This document shows positions 17,856 through 29,369 of a stretch of DNA of 64,000 nucleotides, piece after piece. Position numbers and translations under genes: made by a program. The stretch's first letter is position 1. Every line of letters begins with the position of its first letter. Source of the stretch: Isochrysis galbana (Eukaryota > Haptophyta > Isochrysidales > Isochrysidaceae); the NCBI GenBank assembly GCA_018136815.1, contig CM030934.1, positions 3,177,070-3,241,069 on the forward strand, given 5' to 3'. The notes below the pieces were generated by a model. It saw nothing but the letters and a program-made list of their open reading frames with translations, was not told the origin of the DNA and did no database searches.

Positions 17856-20365
17856 TTACATCTTCTTCACTACGAGCTGGAAGGGGACGGGTGTCACGAG
17901 CTCCGTCGCATTGATTGAGCCCCAATTAGTGACGCGCAGAGGACGCGACATGATCAAGTCAACCACCTATCGGTTGTGGATCAGGTCGAGGATCGGACAA
18001 GATGGCGTGGCGGGAAGTGCTGCACTAGATAGTGGGGCGACTTGGCAATCATGCCACCGGCGGCATCATTGGCCAGCATACTTACCCGCATGTCCCCACC
18101 GATGACGTCTCCCCATACCGTATGCCCCGTTCCCCACTCGGGGTGATGTGCTAGGGCTACGAAGAAGTCGGGTCCGGAGCCGCCACCGGCCCACGCACAC
18201 ATGCCTCGACGGATGACCTGAAGAAAAGATGGTACAGTGCACATCACATCAGGTGGTTGTGAGTCCAGCCGAGCTACGTGGGGCGCAAGGCACGTGAGAG
18301 CTGAAGGTCTTTCCTGTCCGTGGCAGCATAGACGCCACATGCGATCAAATCTTTGCTACTTGCTAAAGTCACAACGGAGGAGTGTCAAGGGACTGGTTGA
18401 CGAACCCACGGCAAATACTCCCGCTCCTCGAACGTGCGCTCCCCCCGTCCCCGCCCGTTGCCGCAACAGGATGTCTGTGGCGTGGCTGACCGGGTGGGCC
18501 TGTTGCGACCGATCAGAAAAGCCCCCAGCGAGCTTGGCTTTTCCGTCATCTGGATTAAGCGAGCCCTGCAGCAACGCATACGGAGGGCCCCAACGACCGC
18601 CAAAGTAGTTGTCCGGCCAAGTAGGATCGCCCCATTGCTTGGGCACCGGTTCGGCCCGGTAGAACCTGAGACCGGACTGCGGCGGCCTCAACGGGTCGGC
18701 CTCACTTGGTCGGGAGATGCTATCCAGTGAGCCGGAGGCGTCAGGTGTCACTTGCGGGACGTTCAGCTGAGCAAGAAGGTCGGTGATGGCCTTCACTGAG
18801 GCATAGGCCCCGTTTCTGAAGCGAATTCGAATCAAGCCGTCAGGAGTGCTCAAGCCGATGTCCCAGGCGGTGGAGTCGGCGGCGGCAGGAGGTGATGCTG
18901 TTGATGCGGGCGCGGTGATGCCGGAAGTCCAAATCGTTGACATCCCTTGCTGCGGCAATGGAATCGGGGTAGGTGTGGGGGTGAGGCTTAACCTGCTACC
19001 GTTGAAAGGACTGAGGTAGCGCTGCGACGAGCACATCTCTTGGATTGAAAAGGGGTGCTGAGATAAACGCGCCTCTAGGGGTGCAAAACACCGGAGGGGA
19101 CGCCGCAACTGAATTAAAAGGCGATGATCAGGCGAAAGGGCGCTAAGCAAGCGCGCTGAGCGGCTTACTCCAGACGAGACCGGCTACCCGCTGTTGCACA
19201 CCAGTGGGTTAGCTCATGGGTTACACACCATCAGGTCGACATCTTCCCACGGCTGAGTGCGCGACTTGAGCCAGCATTGCCGGTGACGCGACGCACAGCT
19301 TTTACTGTCTCCACACCAGACCCAAATGTTGCACCCGCTCGCATCACGGCATGCCGCGCAGCATGCACCTGTAGGGCGGCAACGTGAGTGCAATCGCAAC
19401 CATGGTCCCTACTCAAGCTTCTAGCTTCGTCCCACCGGTGTCGCATGCCGCCATCCACACCGGCTGGGGATGATGAGGCTGCAGCGCCCGTGCCACGGAT
19501 GGGTGCGCCGGCGGCTCTTCTGGCTCACACGTGCGCCGGAGCGCAATGCCCGCTGCGCACCTGCGCTGTCCGTCAAGTGGCTCTCTCCCCAGCGCAATAC
19601 ATCACCTGGCAGCTCAGTCCTCTCCAGCATGTGGCAATCGCCACTACCCGCCGCCGCCGCCGCAAACAGAGCGGAACTCTTTGCCTGCGCCTGCTGGGGG
19701 CGCGCTCCTCCGTCTGCGTCTGTCAGCGTCGATGCCTCAACTCGCGCCTCTCTCTCCCTCGCAGCTTCCTTGTCCATTGTACGTGCTCTCTCATTATTGC
19801 CCACCTCGCCTCCCCCTCCCCCTCTCATCCTCGCTCCCTCCCACTGCCTCCAGCTCTTGTTGCCCCCGTCTTTCTGCTTCCCTAGAGGTTGCTCTTCATC
19901 TATGTCTTTCAACACCTCTGTTTCCGACCCTCTCCCCCTGTCCCTTTCGCTCAGCCCACCTCTCCCGTTCATCTCCATCGTCCCCTCAGGGGCAAGCGCC
20001 TCCTCCCCCTCCCTCGGCCTGCCTAACCCCGAGGTCCTCCCTCCATGCGCTCCCTCCCGCCCGCTAGCTCTCGCAAGCCCTCTGCCCCTGCCTCCAGCCG
20101 CCACGTCCCCTTGGCTCGCCCTCCCAAGCCCTCCTCCCTTTCCTGCTGGCCCGAGCGCCACTTCCGCTGCCCACAGAGAAAGGCTTCCCAGCAGCAGCAG
20201 GGCGGCGGTGGAGAGTGCGAGCAGCTCGGCGCGACGGCCGCGAATGCGCGTCCGAGATGAGACGGGCAGCACAGTCTCGCCGTCGGAGCCAGAGCCAGAG
20301 AGAGGGAGGGAGGGAGGTAGAGACGACGAACGGTGGCGCCACGCCATCCGCGCTGACTCCACCAA
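17856..20365 (-). CDS. Membrane-anchored PAN/Apple plus cyclophilin-type domain protein, five exons
   Basis: Exons by phase and splice sites: 20365-19561, 19368-19229, 18949 to about 18478, 18217-18086 and 17966-17856. The start at 20365 is the first Met of the open frame and is uncertain. A signal-anchor (LLALSTAALLLLGSLSLW) is followed by a long low-complexity linker. A PAN/Apple-like module then runs across exons 1-3 (TELPGDVLRWGESHL, CCAACRDASGCNIWVWC, CWLK, IWTSGI). A cyclophilin-type PPIase-like domain follows (GLRFYRAEPVP, WGPPYALLQGSL, GPDFFVALAHHPEWGTGHTV, LRVTNWGSINAT). Exons 4 and 5 join in phase and finish with a TAA. The exon 3 donor is unresolved; CAG|GC at about 18478 is in phase. 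Likely a secretory-pathway or cell-surface protein. Isomerase activity is not established. Confidence 0.75.
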
Positions 20366-20670
20366 ACATTCTACTATAAAAACAAATCAAATGGTAGATG
20401 AGAGGTTTCTTGTCTGTGCTGGTTTAATCCTAGTGATGCGGGTCCGAAGCCCTCGGCGGCAACGGCAACGGAGCCCCTCCCCCGAGATAGTGGTGTGTGC
20501 GCAGTTGGTGCATGGCTCGTCCAGTGTATGTGGCTAGGCATGCTAGCCAACAAGATGCTCTACAAGACGACAATTCGCATCAACGTGGCAACGTGGTACG
20601 TGGTGCCCCTGCCGACCCGCTGAGCTCAATCCTCAATCTCTAATCTCTCAATCTCAACCTCAATCTCTAC
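20366..20670. other. 5' flank of the PAN-cyclophilin gene
   Basis: No ORF of interest. GAGAGGGAGGGAGGGAGG at 20300-20320 falls just inside the predicted N-terminus, so the true start may be further downstream. Confidence 0.35.
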
Positions 20671-20675
20671 CCTTA

Positions 20676-20728
20676 CCCTACTACTACTATGACGACGACT
20701 ACTACTACACTACTACTACTACTACTAT

Positions 20729-20803
<75 letters not shown>

Positions 20804-20805
20804 AG

Positions 20806-20878
<73 letters not shown>

Positions 20879-20880
20879 GA
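20676..20880. repeat. (TAC)n microsatellite
   Basis: About 205 bp of ACT/TAC trinucleotides with a few interruptions (for example CTATTACT and ACAGTACT). Confidence 0.97.
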
Positions 20881-21199
20881 CTACTATAATTTTTCTGAGC
20901 ATTAGTACCACTACTCTCACTAGCCCGGCACTAACACGACAGCCCTCAGCGCACCTGCCCGTACACCTTGGCGCGTGCTGTTGTCACAGATACATACTCC
21001 TATGCACCCTTCCACATCTCCCCCCTCGCAGGCCCCCGGCCCCCATTCTAACTCCCCACAAGTTAAAATGAGGGAGAACCCATTGAGGCGGACCGAACGA
21101 CGCCGGCCGACTCTCCGGGAAAAAGCACCGGGGGGGGGGAGGACCTCTCGTCAAAAAAGGAGAGCGGCCCTTACAGCTCGCGCCGCGAGCGGTCCTCGA

Positions 21200-21830
21200 A
21201 GAAATAAATGACTGCGCCCCCCGATACCTGCCACAGGGACGTCTTGAGCCACTCCCTTCTTCTCGCCTCTCCTGTCGCCAGCCGCCCCCCTTCGCCCGTT
21301 TGCTAACGCAAACGGGGCTCGTTTCTCACCACACTCCATCGGGGGGGGTGCAAATCCCCCCCTCTCCCTCGTTCCATTCTCTTCCGCCCCGGTCCCTGCG
21401 GCGCGTCGCCATGCGGCGCGCCATGGCCTGCTCTCAGAGGTCCTTCAGGGGCGCCCAGAGGGCCAGCAGGGGCAGCTCAGGGGGCAGTGGAGGCTGGGGC
21501 TCAGCCCCTGGCCCCCCCTGCCTCTCCCTCGCTCGCCTCGCTGGCCTTGGGTGCCTCCCTGAGGCACCTGTCTGCCTGGCGACCAGGGATGGGGGGGGGA
21601 GTCAGTACGAGAGCAGGCCCATGCGGGCCTGGGAGAGCGGCTCGCGGCCCGCGCCCACTAGGGGTCTGGGCTGAATTGATGAGTGCCCTGCCCCTGCCAG
21701 AGGGCAGGGGCTGGGGTTGAATGTACGGGCCCACCCCGGGGGGTGTCCGCGATGGAGAGAGGGGGGCGCGAGGCCCCCATTGACCCCCACTTATAAAAGT
21801 AGGTTGACTACTACTGACTACTAACTACTA
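21200..21830 (+). repeat. GC-rich dispersed repeat, copy 1
   Basis: Landmarks in order are a CCTGCCTCTCCCTCGCTCG block, a G run followed by GTCAGTACGA, GCGATGGAGAGAGGGGGGCG, and a 3' end CTTATAAAAGTAGGTTGA. The same order is seen at 43275-43645 and 28870-29345, and inverted at 57065-57320. It carries no convincing ORF. Confidence 0.65.
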
Positions 21831-22199
21831 CTACTAAAAACCTTTTAATATTCTCGCCTCACGCGTGGCCTAGTCACATGCTTTATTACCACGCCTTCAC
21901 TCCTCTCCTGTCCCCCCTCCACAACCTGCCCTGCTGCGCCTCCCCTCGTGCACTACTAACTAAGGGGCCCGGGGCGTGGGGGGTGGTTGGATGATGTGGC
22001 GGGCTGCGGGCTGTCCCGGTCCCGGTCCTTTGCGGTGAGATTCTCGTCTCCCTCCTGATCCGCTTTGTGGCCAGGTTGGTTCCGCGTGTTGCAGTCGGTC
22101 TCTGGGTGTCGTTTGGGGTGCCGTAGTTTTTTTGTTTCTTCGTCGGTGTTTTTTTTCTCTTTCTTGTTTTCGGGTCTCGCGATTCTTAGGATAGTCTGT
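21831..22199. other. Intergenic, possible retrotransposon 3' UTR
   Basis: This lies just beyond the stop of the minus-strand retrotransposon fragment, so part may be its 3' UTR. No oligo(T)/oligo(A) end is clear. Confidence 0.3.
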
Positions 22200-22650
22200 T
22201 GGTGGTTGGTGATGTCTAGCTAGCGTCTAGCGCGTGGGCCGCCACGAGTTTGAGGTTGTCGCCAAGCTTGAGTCTGCTTTTGCTATCTTCGGTGAAAACG
22301 GGTGCGCTCAGCTGGATTTTGCTCTTGATCTTCGGTTTCCTTCCCTGAGTCGCCCTCTGGGTGCGGAATGAGCAACGTGTTCCCGCCGGTTTCCGCACTC
22401 TCACTAGGGTCGTGAATCTCGTGATGGTGGATTCATTCTAGTATGGGTATTAAGTGGAATTTGTGTGCTTCAAATTCCACTCTGTAAAAGTCTTGAATGA
22501 TGTATCTCCACGAAATTATGTATAAGGCTTGTAAGCTTCCGGGGTTTGTCACCCCGGGGTATATAAAGAGTCTGTCTTTTGTCTTTTGTCGGCGCGATCT
22601 GTTGGCTGTTGGGACTACGACCTCCGTGCAAGGACGGCCGCTGGCCGCTG
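22200..22650 (-). mobile_element. Non-LTR retrotransposon fragment, ORF2 C-terminus
   Basis: The minus-strand translation KDRLFIYPGVTNPGSLQALY then SWRYIIQDFYRVEFE, followed after a short break by GRKPKIKSKIQLSAPVF, is collinear with the C-terminus of the copy at 34500-35765. The RT core is absent, and frames shift between the two blocks. Confidence 0.8.
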
Positions 22651-24178
22651 ATGACCGAGCCCCAAAGTCGGGGCCCCGTACTGATAAGGACGCTGGTTGG
22701 TTGTGAACCGGGAGGTCTCCCAATTCGGGGGGAGGTGCACGGAGACATTAATTGCTCAAGCACCAATGATCTCACCAGAGTCAGTACGTCTGAACCAGTA
22801 TGCACCGAGCGTGCGGCCGGGACTGGGGACTGGTCCTGTTTCTCACCCACAAGCAGCCTGGGCACACGAGTCGTGTCGTCCGCGTGAGAGAATTGTAAGA
22901 GGATTTTTATCCGGTGCTGTTCTGGAGAGAGCGCGAGCGATGGCGTCGCTCTCCCTCCTCATGGCCGCCCTGGTTACCGTGATGGTACCAGGGCGATACA
23001 CGGTAGGCCGAGAGCGTGTGCAAGGGGCAGAGGCGAAGGCGGCGAAAGAGGAGGAGAATCGCACCATTTTCTGGCGAAGATTTTCATGGCGGCAGGTGGG
23101 CCCCCTGGGAGCTTTGTTGTGCTGGGCTTCGGAGAATGGCCCAAAATTGTCACCCCCTTCCTCTCCATGTTAGTAGTGTGGGGAAAACTCCGCTTACATT
23201 TTCTAAAATTTCAGTGGGAAAATCTGAAATTATCTCTGAGATAATCTGAATTTGAATTTTCGCAAATTTCAGAGAAATTTCACAACGAAATTTGAGATTT
23301 TTAAAATTCGCCTCGGACTCGTAAAGCACAGATGCATACTGTTAGTGGCCACAGTAGCATGCATGGGTCCCTCAGTGTGCTTGAAGTGGCATGGCCCTGA
23401 TTAACTTTCTTGCTGGCAAGCACACGTGGTCCCACAAAGTTTTACTCAATACTTACCGTGGGGTAATATTATGCTAATTGAGGCGGCTCCTCGCCTCCCC
23501 ACCGTGAATAACATGCCAAACTGTTGACATTCCCCTCCATCAGTACGAGGTCGCGTGTTCCTGCAACAGCGAATTCGGGTCTTGCACTGCACGCACTCCA
23601 ACTGCACCTGCTGCGCATTGCCTTGCACCCCTGTTGTTGCCCCGTCTCTCCTTTGTGGCCCATCTAGAGCGTATGCGCGTGCTGAAGGTGTCTGTGCCTA
23701 TCCGCACTACCGTGTGACGACACCCTGAGAGGACTCGCTCGCATGCACGTCAGGTGGAGGGTATCACTGACCAGAACTCGGAGGGGCCGTGCCTTGCCCG
23801 CACGCGAGCGTTGGCAATCCCAATACATGGTTCGCGAGCCGTCGGCTCACGTCTCTTCCCCAGCGACGTCCCTCGCGGGCCATCCGCCGGGATGGCCTCT
23901 GTCCGAAGCGTGCTGTGTCGTACAACAGGCGGCCCCGCCCGTCCTTAGACACAACGGACAACCCGAAGGGGCCGCGTGGCACCATCCCTGTCCACATCCA
24001 CTCGTAATCTCACCCGTTACCCACCCCTGTTGCTAGCGGACGTAGCCGGACGCCGACAAGGCTCCGCCGCCACAGCACGCGGCAATTGCTCACTGCTGCA
24101 TCTATTCATTGCCCGGACGTTCGTTCCCTCCCCTTCAGCACACGGAGGCACAGCCTCACCGCACGCATGAGGGGTGTC
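22651..24178. other. Intergenic, no supported gene
   Basis: An ORF at 22940-23173 (+) begins MASLSLLMAALVTVMVPG, like a signal peptide, but has no recognisable continuation. From 23200 to 23310 the sequence is AT-rich with AAATTTC/GAAATTT motifs. The rest shows no coding evidence. Confidence 0.35.
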
Positions 24179-24387
24179 TCAAAAGCGGCCCCAAAACTTG
24201 CGCGGCCGAGACGACTCGCGTGGGCGTTGTGCGCCCGAGACCTGCGTGGGCAGCGCCGGCTTCACCGTGGCATAAGCGGCCTCGATGTCTGTGGCGACAG
24301 CTGGCTGGAAGGCGACGGAAGTAATTGAGCTTGAATCGGTGGGCACGTCAAAGGAGGTGGCGACGACGGTGACTGCAATCTCGTCGC
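24179..24387 (-). other. ftsZ last exon, long form (E2)
   Basis: It follows CCCGCGCAG, has the same phase and encodes [14 protein letters not shown] plus 54 further residues ending KFWGRF, then TGA. This is the form with the usual FtsZ tail length. Confidence 0.8.
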
Positions 24388-25897
24388 CTGCGCGGGGAGG
24401 GAGAGATTCCCAAGGCGGTATCGGAATGGGGGGAGGGTTGGTCAGGCCTCGAAAGCGGTGGCAACGACAGTCACTGCGATCTCGTCGCCTGCGCGCGAGG
24501 GGGAGGGGCAGGGAGGCGGGGCGGGACTGGGTCGGGTGAGGTTTGGCCGGCCGCATCCCGCAGGGCGCCGTCGTTCCTACAAGGAGCGACAGGTGACCTA
24601 GGAGGAGGGAAGGGAGGGGGGTCAGGGTTTTGAGCGGCGCGCACCGTAGCTCTCGTCGACCGACGTGCCAAAGATGATGTTGGCATCCTGCGCAACGATT
24701 GAGGAGATGACGTTGGCCACGTCATTGACCTCTTGGAGGCTCATGTCCGAGTTGCCCGTGATAGTGAAGACGACGCCTCGCGCCTGTGCACAGTTTGCGT
24801 AGGGGCGGTAAGCGGCAGGTGGTGGGTTGGGGTGGGATGCGCTCGCACCTTCTCGATGGGGAAGTCGAGGAGCGGTGAGGACACGGCGGCGAGGGCAGCA
24901 TCGCGCGCGCGCGTCTTGCCAAAGCCGCGGCCGATGCCCATGAGCGCTGGGCCAGCGTTCTGCATCACGGAGCGCACGTCCGCGAAATCGACGTTGATCA
25001 AGCCAGGCTTGACGACAATGTCCGAGATACCGGTGATGCCCTGCATGGGCAGCAGGGAAATGAAGGCGCGATGGGAGGGCGGCGAAGGGCGGGGGGATGG
25101 GCATGGCGTGGCCAGCGAGTCACCTGCCGCAGAATCTCGTCCGCGAGCGAGAATGCCTCCTGGAGTGGCACGCCCTCAGGCACTATCTCGAGGAGCTTAT
25201 CGTTGGAGACGACGATCAGGATGTCCACCTGGGGCAGGGGGGTGGAGGTTGGCGTGCGCACGGCCAAGTGGCCGGCCGGGCGGCGTGCGAGTTAGGTCGG
25301 CGTCGGGACGAGCGCGGCGCGGGCCCGGTGCGGCGCGCACGTGCTCCTGCAGCAGGTCAATGGCCTCAACCGCCTGGTTCATCCTGCGGCGCCCCTCAAA
25401 GACAAAGGGCTTGGTGACGATGCCGACAGTGAGGCAGCCGCACTGCTTGGCAAGCTCGGCAATGACGGGGGCGGCGCCAGAGCCGGTGCCGCCGCCCATC
25501 CCGGCCGTCACAAAGACCATGTCCGTCCCCGCAATGATGGCCTCGATGTCGGCGGCAGCGTCAATCGCAGCGGCGCGGCCGACGGCGGGCACTCCACCCG
25601 CTCCGAGCCCTCGCGCCTGGTTCTGCCCGAGCTGTACGGTGCGGTCGGCGAGCGAGGCAGAGAGTGCCTGGATGTCAGTATTACACGCCACGTACTCGAG
25701 GAACGTAGAGCGCTCGACGCCCGGCCCCTCCTGCACCATCCTATTGATGGTGTTGCCTCCTCCGCCTCCGACACCTATCACCTTGATCGAGCAGGGAGAA
25801 AGGCCCGGTGCAGCGGGCTGGGGCGAGGGGATGGGGGCCGAGCGGTCAAGGACGGGATCCTCCTCCTCTACCTGCATCCTCGCGCCTGCGCATCGCT
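24179..25897 (-). CDS. ftsZ: Plastid-type FtsZ, nuclear gene with four or more introns
   Basis: Exons read as: A, up to 25897 down to 25341; B 25228-25124; C 25040-24849; D 24783-24645; then alternative last exons 24488-24442 and 24387-24179. All are in phase. Exon A encodes the GTPase core ([24 protein letters not shown], and the tubulin/FtsZ signature [10 protein letters not shown]). B starts [13 protein letters not shown] starts [13 protein letters not shown] and D contains [18 protein letters not shown]. Known role: a GTP-dependent ring for plastid division. The 24179 exon ends RPRKFWGRF, a possible C-terminal partner-binding motif; the other exon stops after about 14 residues. The N-terminus and any targeting peptide lie upstream, beyond or within a ~0.9-kb pyrimidine tract, and I could not place them. 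Confidence 0.9.
24442..24488 (-). other. ftsZ last exon, short duplicate (E1)
   Basis: It follows CGCGCGCAG, accepts the phase-1 G of exon D and encodes [14 protein letters not shown] then TGA. It duplicates the start of the longer exon 101 bp further on, including the GCGCAG acceptor. Confidence 0.75.
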
Positions 25898-26622
25898 GGG
25901 GGAGAGGGAGAGAGGGAGAGAGAGCGGGGAGGGGAGAGAGAGAGGAAGAGCGAGCGAGAGAGGGAGAGAGAGAGAGGGAGGGAGGGAGGGAGAGGGAGAC
26001 GAGGAGGAGGCGCGGGGTGAGCATGGCGGCGATTGGGCGGTTGGTGGTGTGCGGCTCGGCTCCGGGCGGAGGGGAGGGCTCCAGGGGCGGGGGTGGGGGT
26101 CGGGGGTGGGGGGAAAGAGGGGGGAAAGGAAGGGGGGGGAGGGGAGTGTGGGGGGGGAAGTGGGAGAGAGGGAGAGGGGGAGGGGCGAGCGGCGGGTAGA
26201 CGCCGCGAGAGAGAGAGAGAAGAGAGAGAAGAGAGAGAGAGGGGGGGGAGCTGAGGGAGGGAGGGGGAGAGGGGTGGTGAGAGAAGTGTGAGAGAAGATA
26301 CTGTGAATGTGGCAGGAGGAAGGGTCGGGGAGAGACTTCAAGGTGAAGGGAGTTGTTTGTCGTGGGGAGCGGAGCGAGGAGTGGTCTACGGGGAGCTTTG
26401 AGAAGAGAAGGGAAGCAGAGAGAGGGAGAGAGAGGGGAAGAGAGAGAGAGAGAAGAGAGAGAGAGGGGGAGAGAGAGAGAATCTGAGAGAGAGAGAGGGA
26501 GAGGGAGAGAATGAGAGAGGGAGAGAGAGGGAGAGGGAGAGAATATGAGAGAGAGAGGGAGGGAGAAGGAGAGAGAGAGAGAATAGAGAGACAAAGGGAG
26601 AGGGAAGAGAAAGAGGGAGAGA

Positions 26623-26660
<38 letters not shown>

Positions 26661-26800
26661 GAGGGAGCTAGAGAGAGAGAAGAGAGAGAGCCGCGAGGGG
26701 GGCGGGGGGGGGCGGCGGGGAGGGGAGATTCGAAAGAGAGAGAGAGAGAGAGAGGGGGGGGGGGGGGGGGGGGGGGAAGGGCCCCCCGTTTGAAAAAAGA
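25898..26800. repeat. Purine-rich low-complexity tract upstream of ftsZ
   Basis: About 0.9 kb is almost entirely G and A on the plus strand (C and T on the ftsZ coding strand), with GAGAGA runs and a G run near 26755-26776. Long open frames across it are compositional artefacts. Confidence 0.9.
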
Positions 26801-27738
26801 AAATCTCCGCGGATGAGCTGTTCGTCGAGCTTCATAATACCGAGGGGGGAAGGGAAGAAGAGACAGAGCTTGAGGGGGGGGCGCGAGAGTAGAAGAGGCT
26901 AGGAGGCTCTCGCTTCGCAGCGAGCAGAGCTTCGCACCCAGGACGCGAGTACGCGCCCGCGCCGATGGCTCCTGCGGCCGCAAAGAAGCCTGTGGCACCG
27001 CCTAAGGGGTGGCAGGGAGGCTACACTAAGGCTGCCCACCATGCCCAGGCTAAAGAGCAAAGATGTCGCATCCAGAGTATTTTATATACTCTAGGCGGAT
27101 GCGGTGCTTCTATCAATGTGTAGTGTGTGAGAAAATTGAGTGAGTTTTGTTTTTGCCAATGAGTTGCCTCGAAGCTCCGCCGCATTGCACGCCGCATTTG
27201 TTCGTTTGTCCTTACTTGTTTCATTGGTTTGTTTGTGCGATGTTGCGTTAGTTTCGGAGTTTTCTTGTTGGTGAGTGAGTGATGTGGGGTGGTGTCTCGA
27301 GGGCCCTCGTCGCGATGTAGCGCGCCCTTTTCCCCCCTCTCTCAAGACTTCTCTTCACTCCATGCCCCTAGCCCCGCTGAGACTTGCCACGATCAAGCAT
27401 TCGCTTGATTCGACAGTTTGAAGACATCCCTCACTCACCCGCACGCCCTCGCCACACACCTCGCCGGCCATCGCACCGCGCACAAGCCCGCACATGCGCA
27501 TGCGCATGGTGCATATGCCCGTCTCACTCATCAGCCCGCTCTGACCCATGGGATGAGCATGGCTCACCTCTGCGGGGACGAGCGCGGTCAGCCTGCCTTC
27601 CCTCGCCATTCCTTTGCCTCTCGCCTCACCTCCGCCTCACCAAGCCTCCGCTTCCCACGGCCTCACCTTCCTTTCCCCCATTGCCATTCGTACGTATGCC
27701 CGGTGTTGTCTCTCTCGTTCTCTCTCTGCCGCTCCTCC
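26801..27738. other. Intergenic between ftsZ and a retrotransposon fragment
   Basis: A 52-codon ORF at 26964-27122 (+) starts MAPAAAKKPVAPPKGWQGGY; it is not recognised. TCGAAGCTCCGCCGCATTGC near 27172 recurs near 62258, marking another dispersed repeat. On the minus strand 26940-26998 is a Ser/Arg/Ala-rich open frame that could be the missing ftsZ leader, but nothing proves it. Confidence 0.3.
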
Positions 27739-28460
27739 CTACCCTTGATGGCGTCTTTTAGTTTTCTTGCCCGCAAGGTAGGCGTTAGTGAGTGCTTTGA
27801 CGTCGATGTCTTCAAGTGTCTTGTGCGTGCCCTTAAGCGCGTATTCCTGGGGTAATGGGTATGCTAGGTCGGCCGGTCCATCGTAGGCGTTGCCCCATTT
27901 GAGAGGGGTTCGCAGATCCGGGGGTGATGGTTGGGGGCAAGTCACATCGTAGACATGGGGTTCCCCCATAACGTTAACGGTTAACGGACAAAAAAATCCG
28001 TCCTAGAAAGAAACTAGGACCACGTCCTAGAAAATTCTTGGATTTCTAGGACTCTGCCGATCACGCCTCCATTATAGCCTATGGTGAGCTTATGAGACAT
28101 CCCATCACCTGAAGCAAACCATGCTCCACATCCCATTCAACCTTAGCTCTCCCCATGACCAACTCTGCGGAGCTTGTCTTTGCTTACTTTTGCTACCATA
28201 TTTAGCATGCGGTGCTGCACTCGGGCGTCCGCTCGCCCGGAATGGTTATTCTCCTAAGAGCCCCCATTCTTATTAGTACACTTTTGGCCTTATTTATACG
28301 TGCTCCCGTGGCCCTACCGTATTGTTCCAATAGGTGCAGCGCCCGCGTTACTGATTCGTAGGAGTCGGCTAAGATTTGCGTGTCGTCTGCGAATTGGGTG
28401 AGCCTTATTTCGCTTCGCCCCAGGCGTACTCCCGTCATCCGGGTGTCTGCGTTTACTAGC
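27739..28460 (-). mobile_element. Non-LTR retrotransposon fragment with RT catalytic motif
   Basis: 28438-28202 (minus) encodes a reverse transcriptase piece with the catalytic FADD box (RLTQFADDTQILADSYESV) and the following KSVLIRMG. 27969-27739 encodes LKWGNAYDGPADLAYPL, collinear with AKWENGLKGPKHLEFPL of the 34.7-kb copy. Between them lies a GTCCTA-palindrome repeat (about 27990-28200). This is the only place in the window where the RT active site survives. Confidence 0.8.
27990..28060. repeat. GTCCTA palindrome cluster
   Basis: CGTCCTAGAAAGAAACTAGG followed by ACCACGTCCTAG and TTTCTAGGACT resembles the start of the element at 12856. It appears to interrupt the retrotransposon fragment. 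Confidence 0.4.
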
Positions 28461-28869
28461 CGTGTGAGCCAATGATTATGATTAGCAATGCAGAAAAAAA
28501 AACTTCATAATATTCTTACCGCACTCGCGGCGAATGGAACCACTACCTACACGTAGCATACTTTCTACACCCCCACTCCCCCGGCCTCCCCCCCCCCGCC
28601 ATCAGGCGGCTCCCCCCGTGCCCCGTGCACTACTAGGGGGATAGGGGTGAAGGGCTTAGATATGCTCCGGTGCCCGCCCCCCCCCCCCCTGATCTGTTCC
28701 CCCCTTCCTCCTCTGTCTACCGGGCTGGTGGCGACCTCAGACCCGACTTATCTTGTAAACAGGTGCGGGACTTACCTGCTCTTACCTATTTTTCGGCTTT
28801 CGGTGAGTCGCACGGCGAAGGACCTGGAAATAAGAGCCTGGAAATCGCATCATCTAGGATGAATGCGAC
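28461..28869. other. Intergenic, no gene seen
   Basis: Contains C-rich runs (28586-28598 and 28674-28688). No supported coding sequence. Confidence 0.35.
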
Positions 28870-29345
28870 AGTGAGCGGAGCTCTCGCTCCGCCCACCCCC
28901 TTCTCTCTCCGCGCTCTCTCTCCCCTCTCCTGCAGGGACGCGCGATGGCGCGCCTGCGACAGGCCTGCAGCTGCCCCTGGCCCCTAGCGACCCCTGGAGG
29001 CTCCTGGAGGCCAGCTCAGGGGGCAGAGGAGCAGAGGAGGCTGGGACTGGGCCCTGGCCTCCCCTGCCTCTCCCTCGCTGGCGCTCATGGGCCTCAAGGG
29101 CCCCCACTCAGCACCTGTCCGCCTGTCGACCAGGGGGGGAGGGGGGTTGGAGCAATGGGCTGGCCACGATTGGCCAGGACGGGCGAAAGGCGAAAAAGGC
29201 CATGGGGCGAGCCTGTGGGGAAGGAAGTGGGTCAGCAAGGCAATCCCTTCTTGGCAAGCCATCAGGCATGCTAGGAGGATGGGCGGTTCCTTCCCCATGG
29301 CAAGGAAGGAGTGGAGAGAGGGAGGGGCTCGTGCCCCCCCATGGG
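28870..29345 (+). repeat. GC-rich dispersed repeat, copy 2
   Basis: Shares CCTCCCCTGCCTCTCCCTCG, the GACCAGGGGGG block and the terminal CGTGCCCCCCATG region with the copies at 21.5, 43.4 and 57.2 kb. Diverged in the middle. Confidence 0.5.
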
Positions 29346-29369
29346 TCAACCAAGTATAAACTTAGTTGA
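29344..29369 (-). mobile_element. Solo 5' end of the non-LTR retrotransposon
   Basis: On the minus strand TCAACTAAGTTTATACTTGG is identical to the 5' end of the copy whose ORF1 starts at 62777, and is close to the start of the copy at 33802. Only the first ~25 bp are present here. Confidence 0.55.

Noticed and set aside
19470-20537. 355-codon plus-strand ORF, Ser/Pro/Leu-rich
   Set aside because: It is antisense to the exon with the signal anchor and PAN sequence, which splices in phase on the minus strand.
20689-20880. Poly-Leu/poly-Tyr ORF
   Set aside because: Translation of the (TAC)n microsatellite.
25197-26998. Ser/Leu/Pro-rich long minus ORFs reaching far upstream of ftsZ
   Set aside because: They run through a pyrimidine tract. 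Only the part below about 25897 shows FtsZ sequence.
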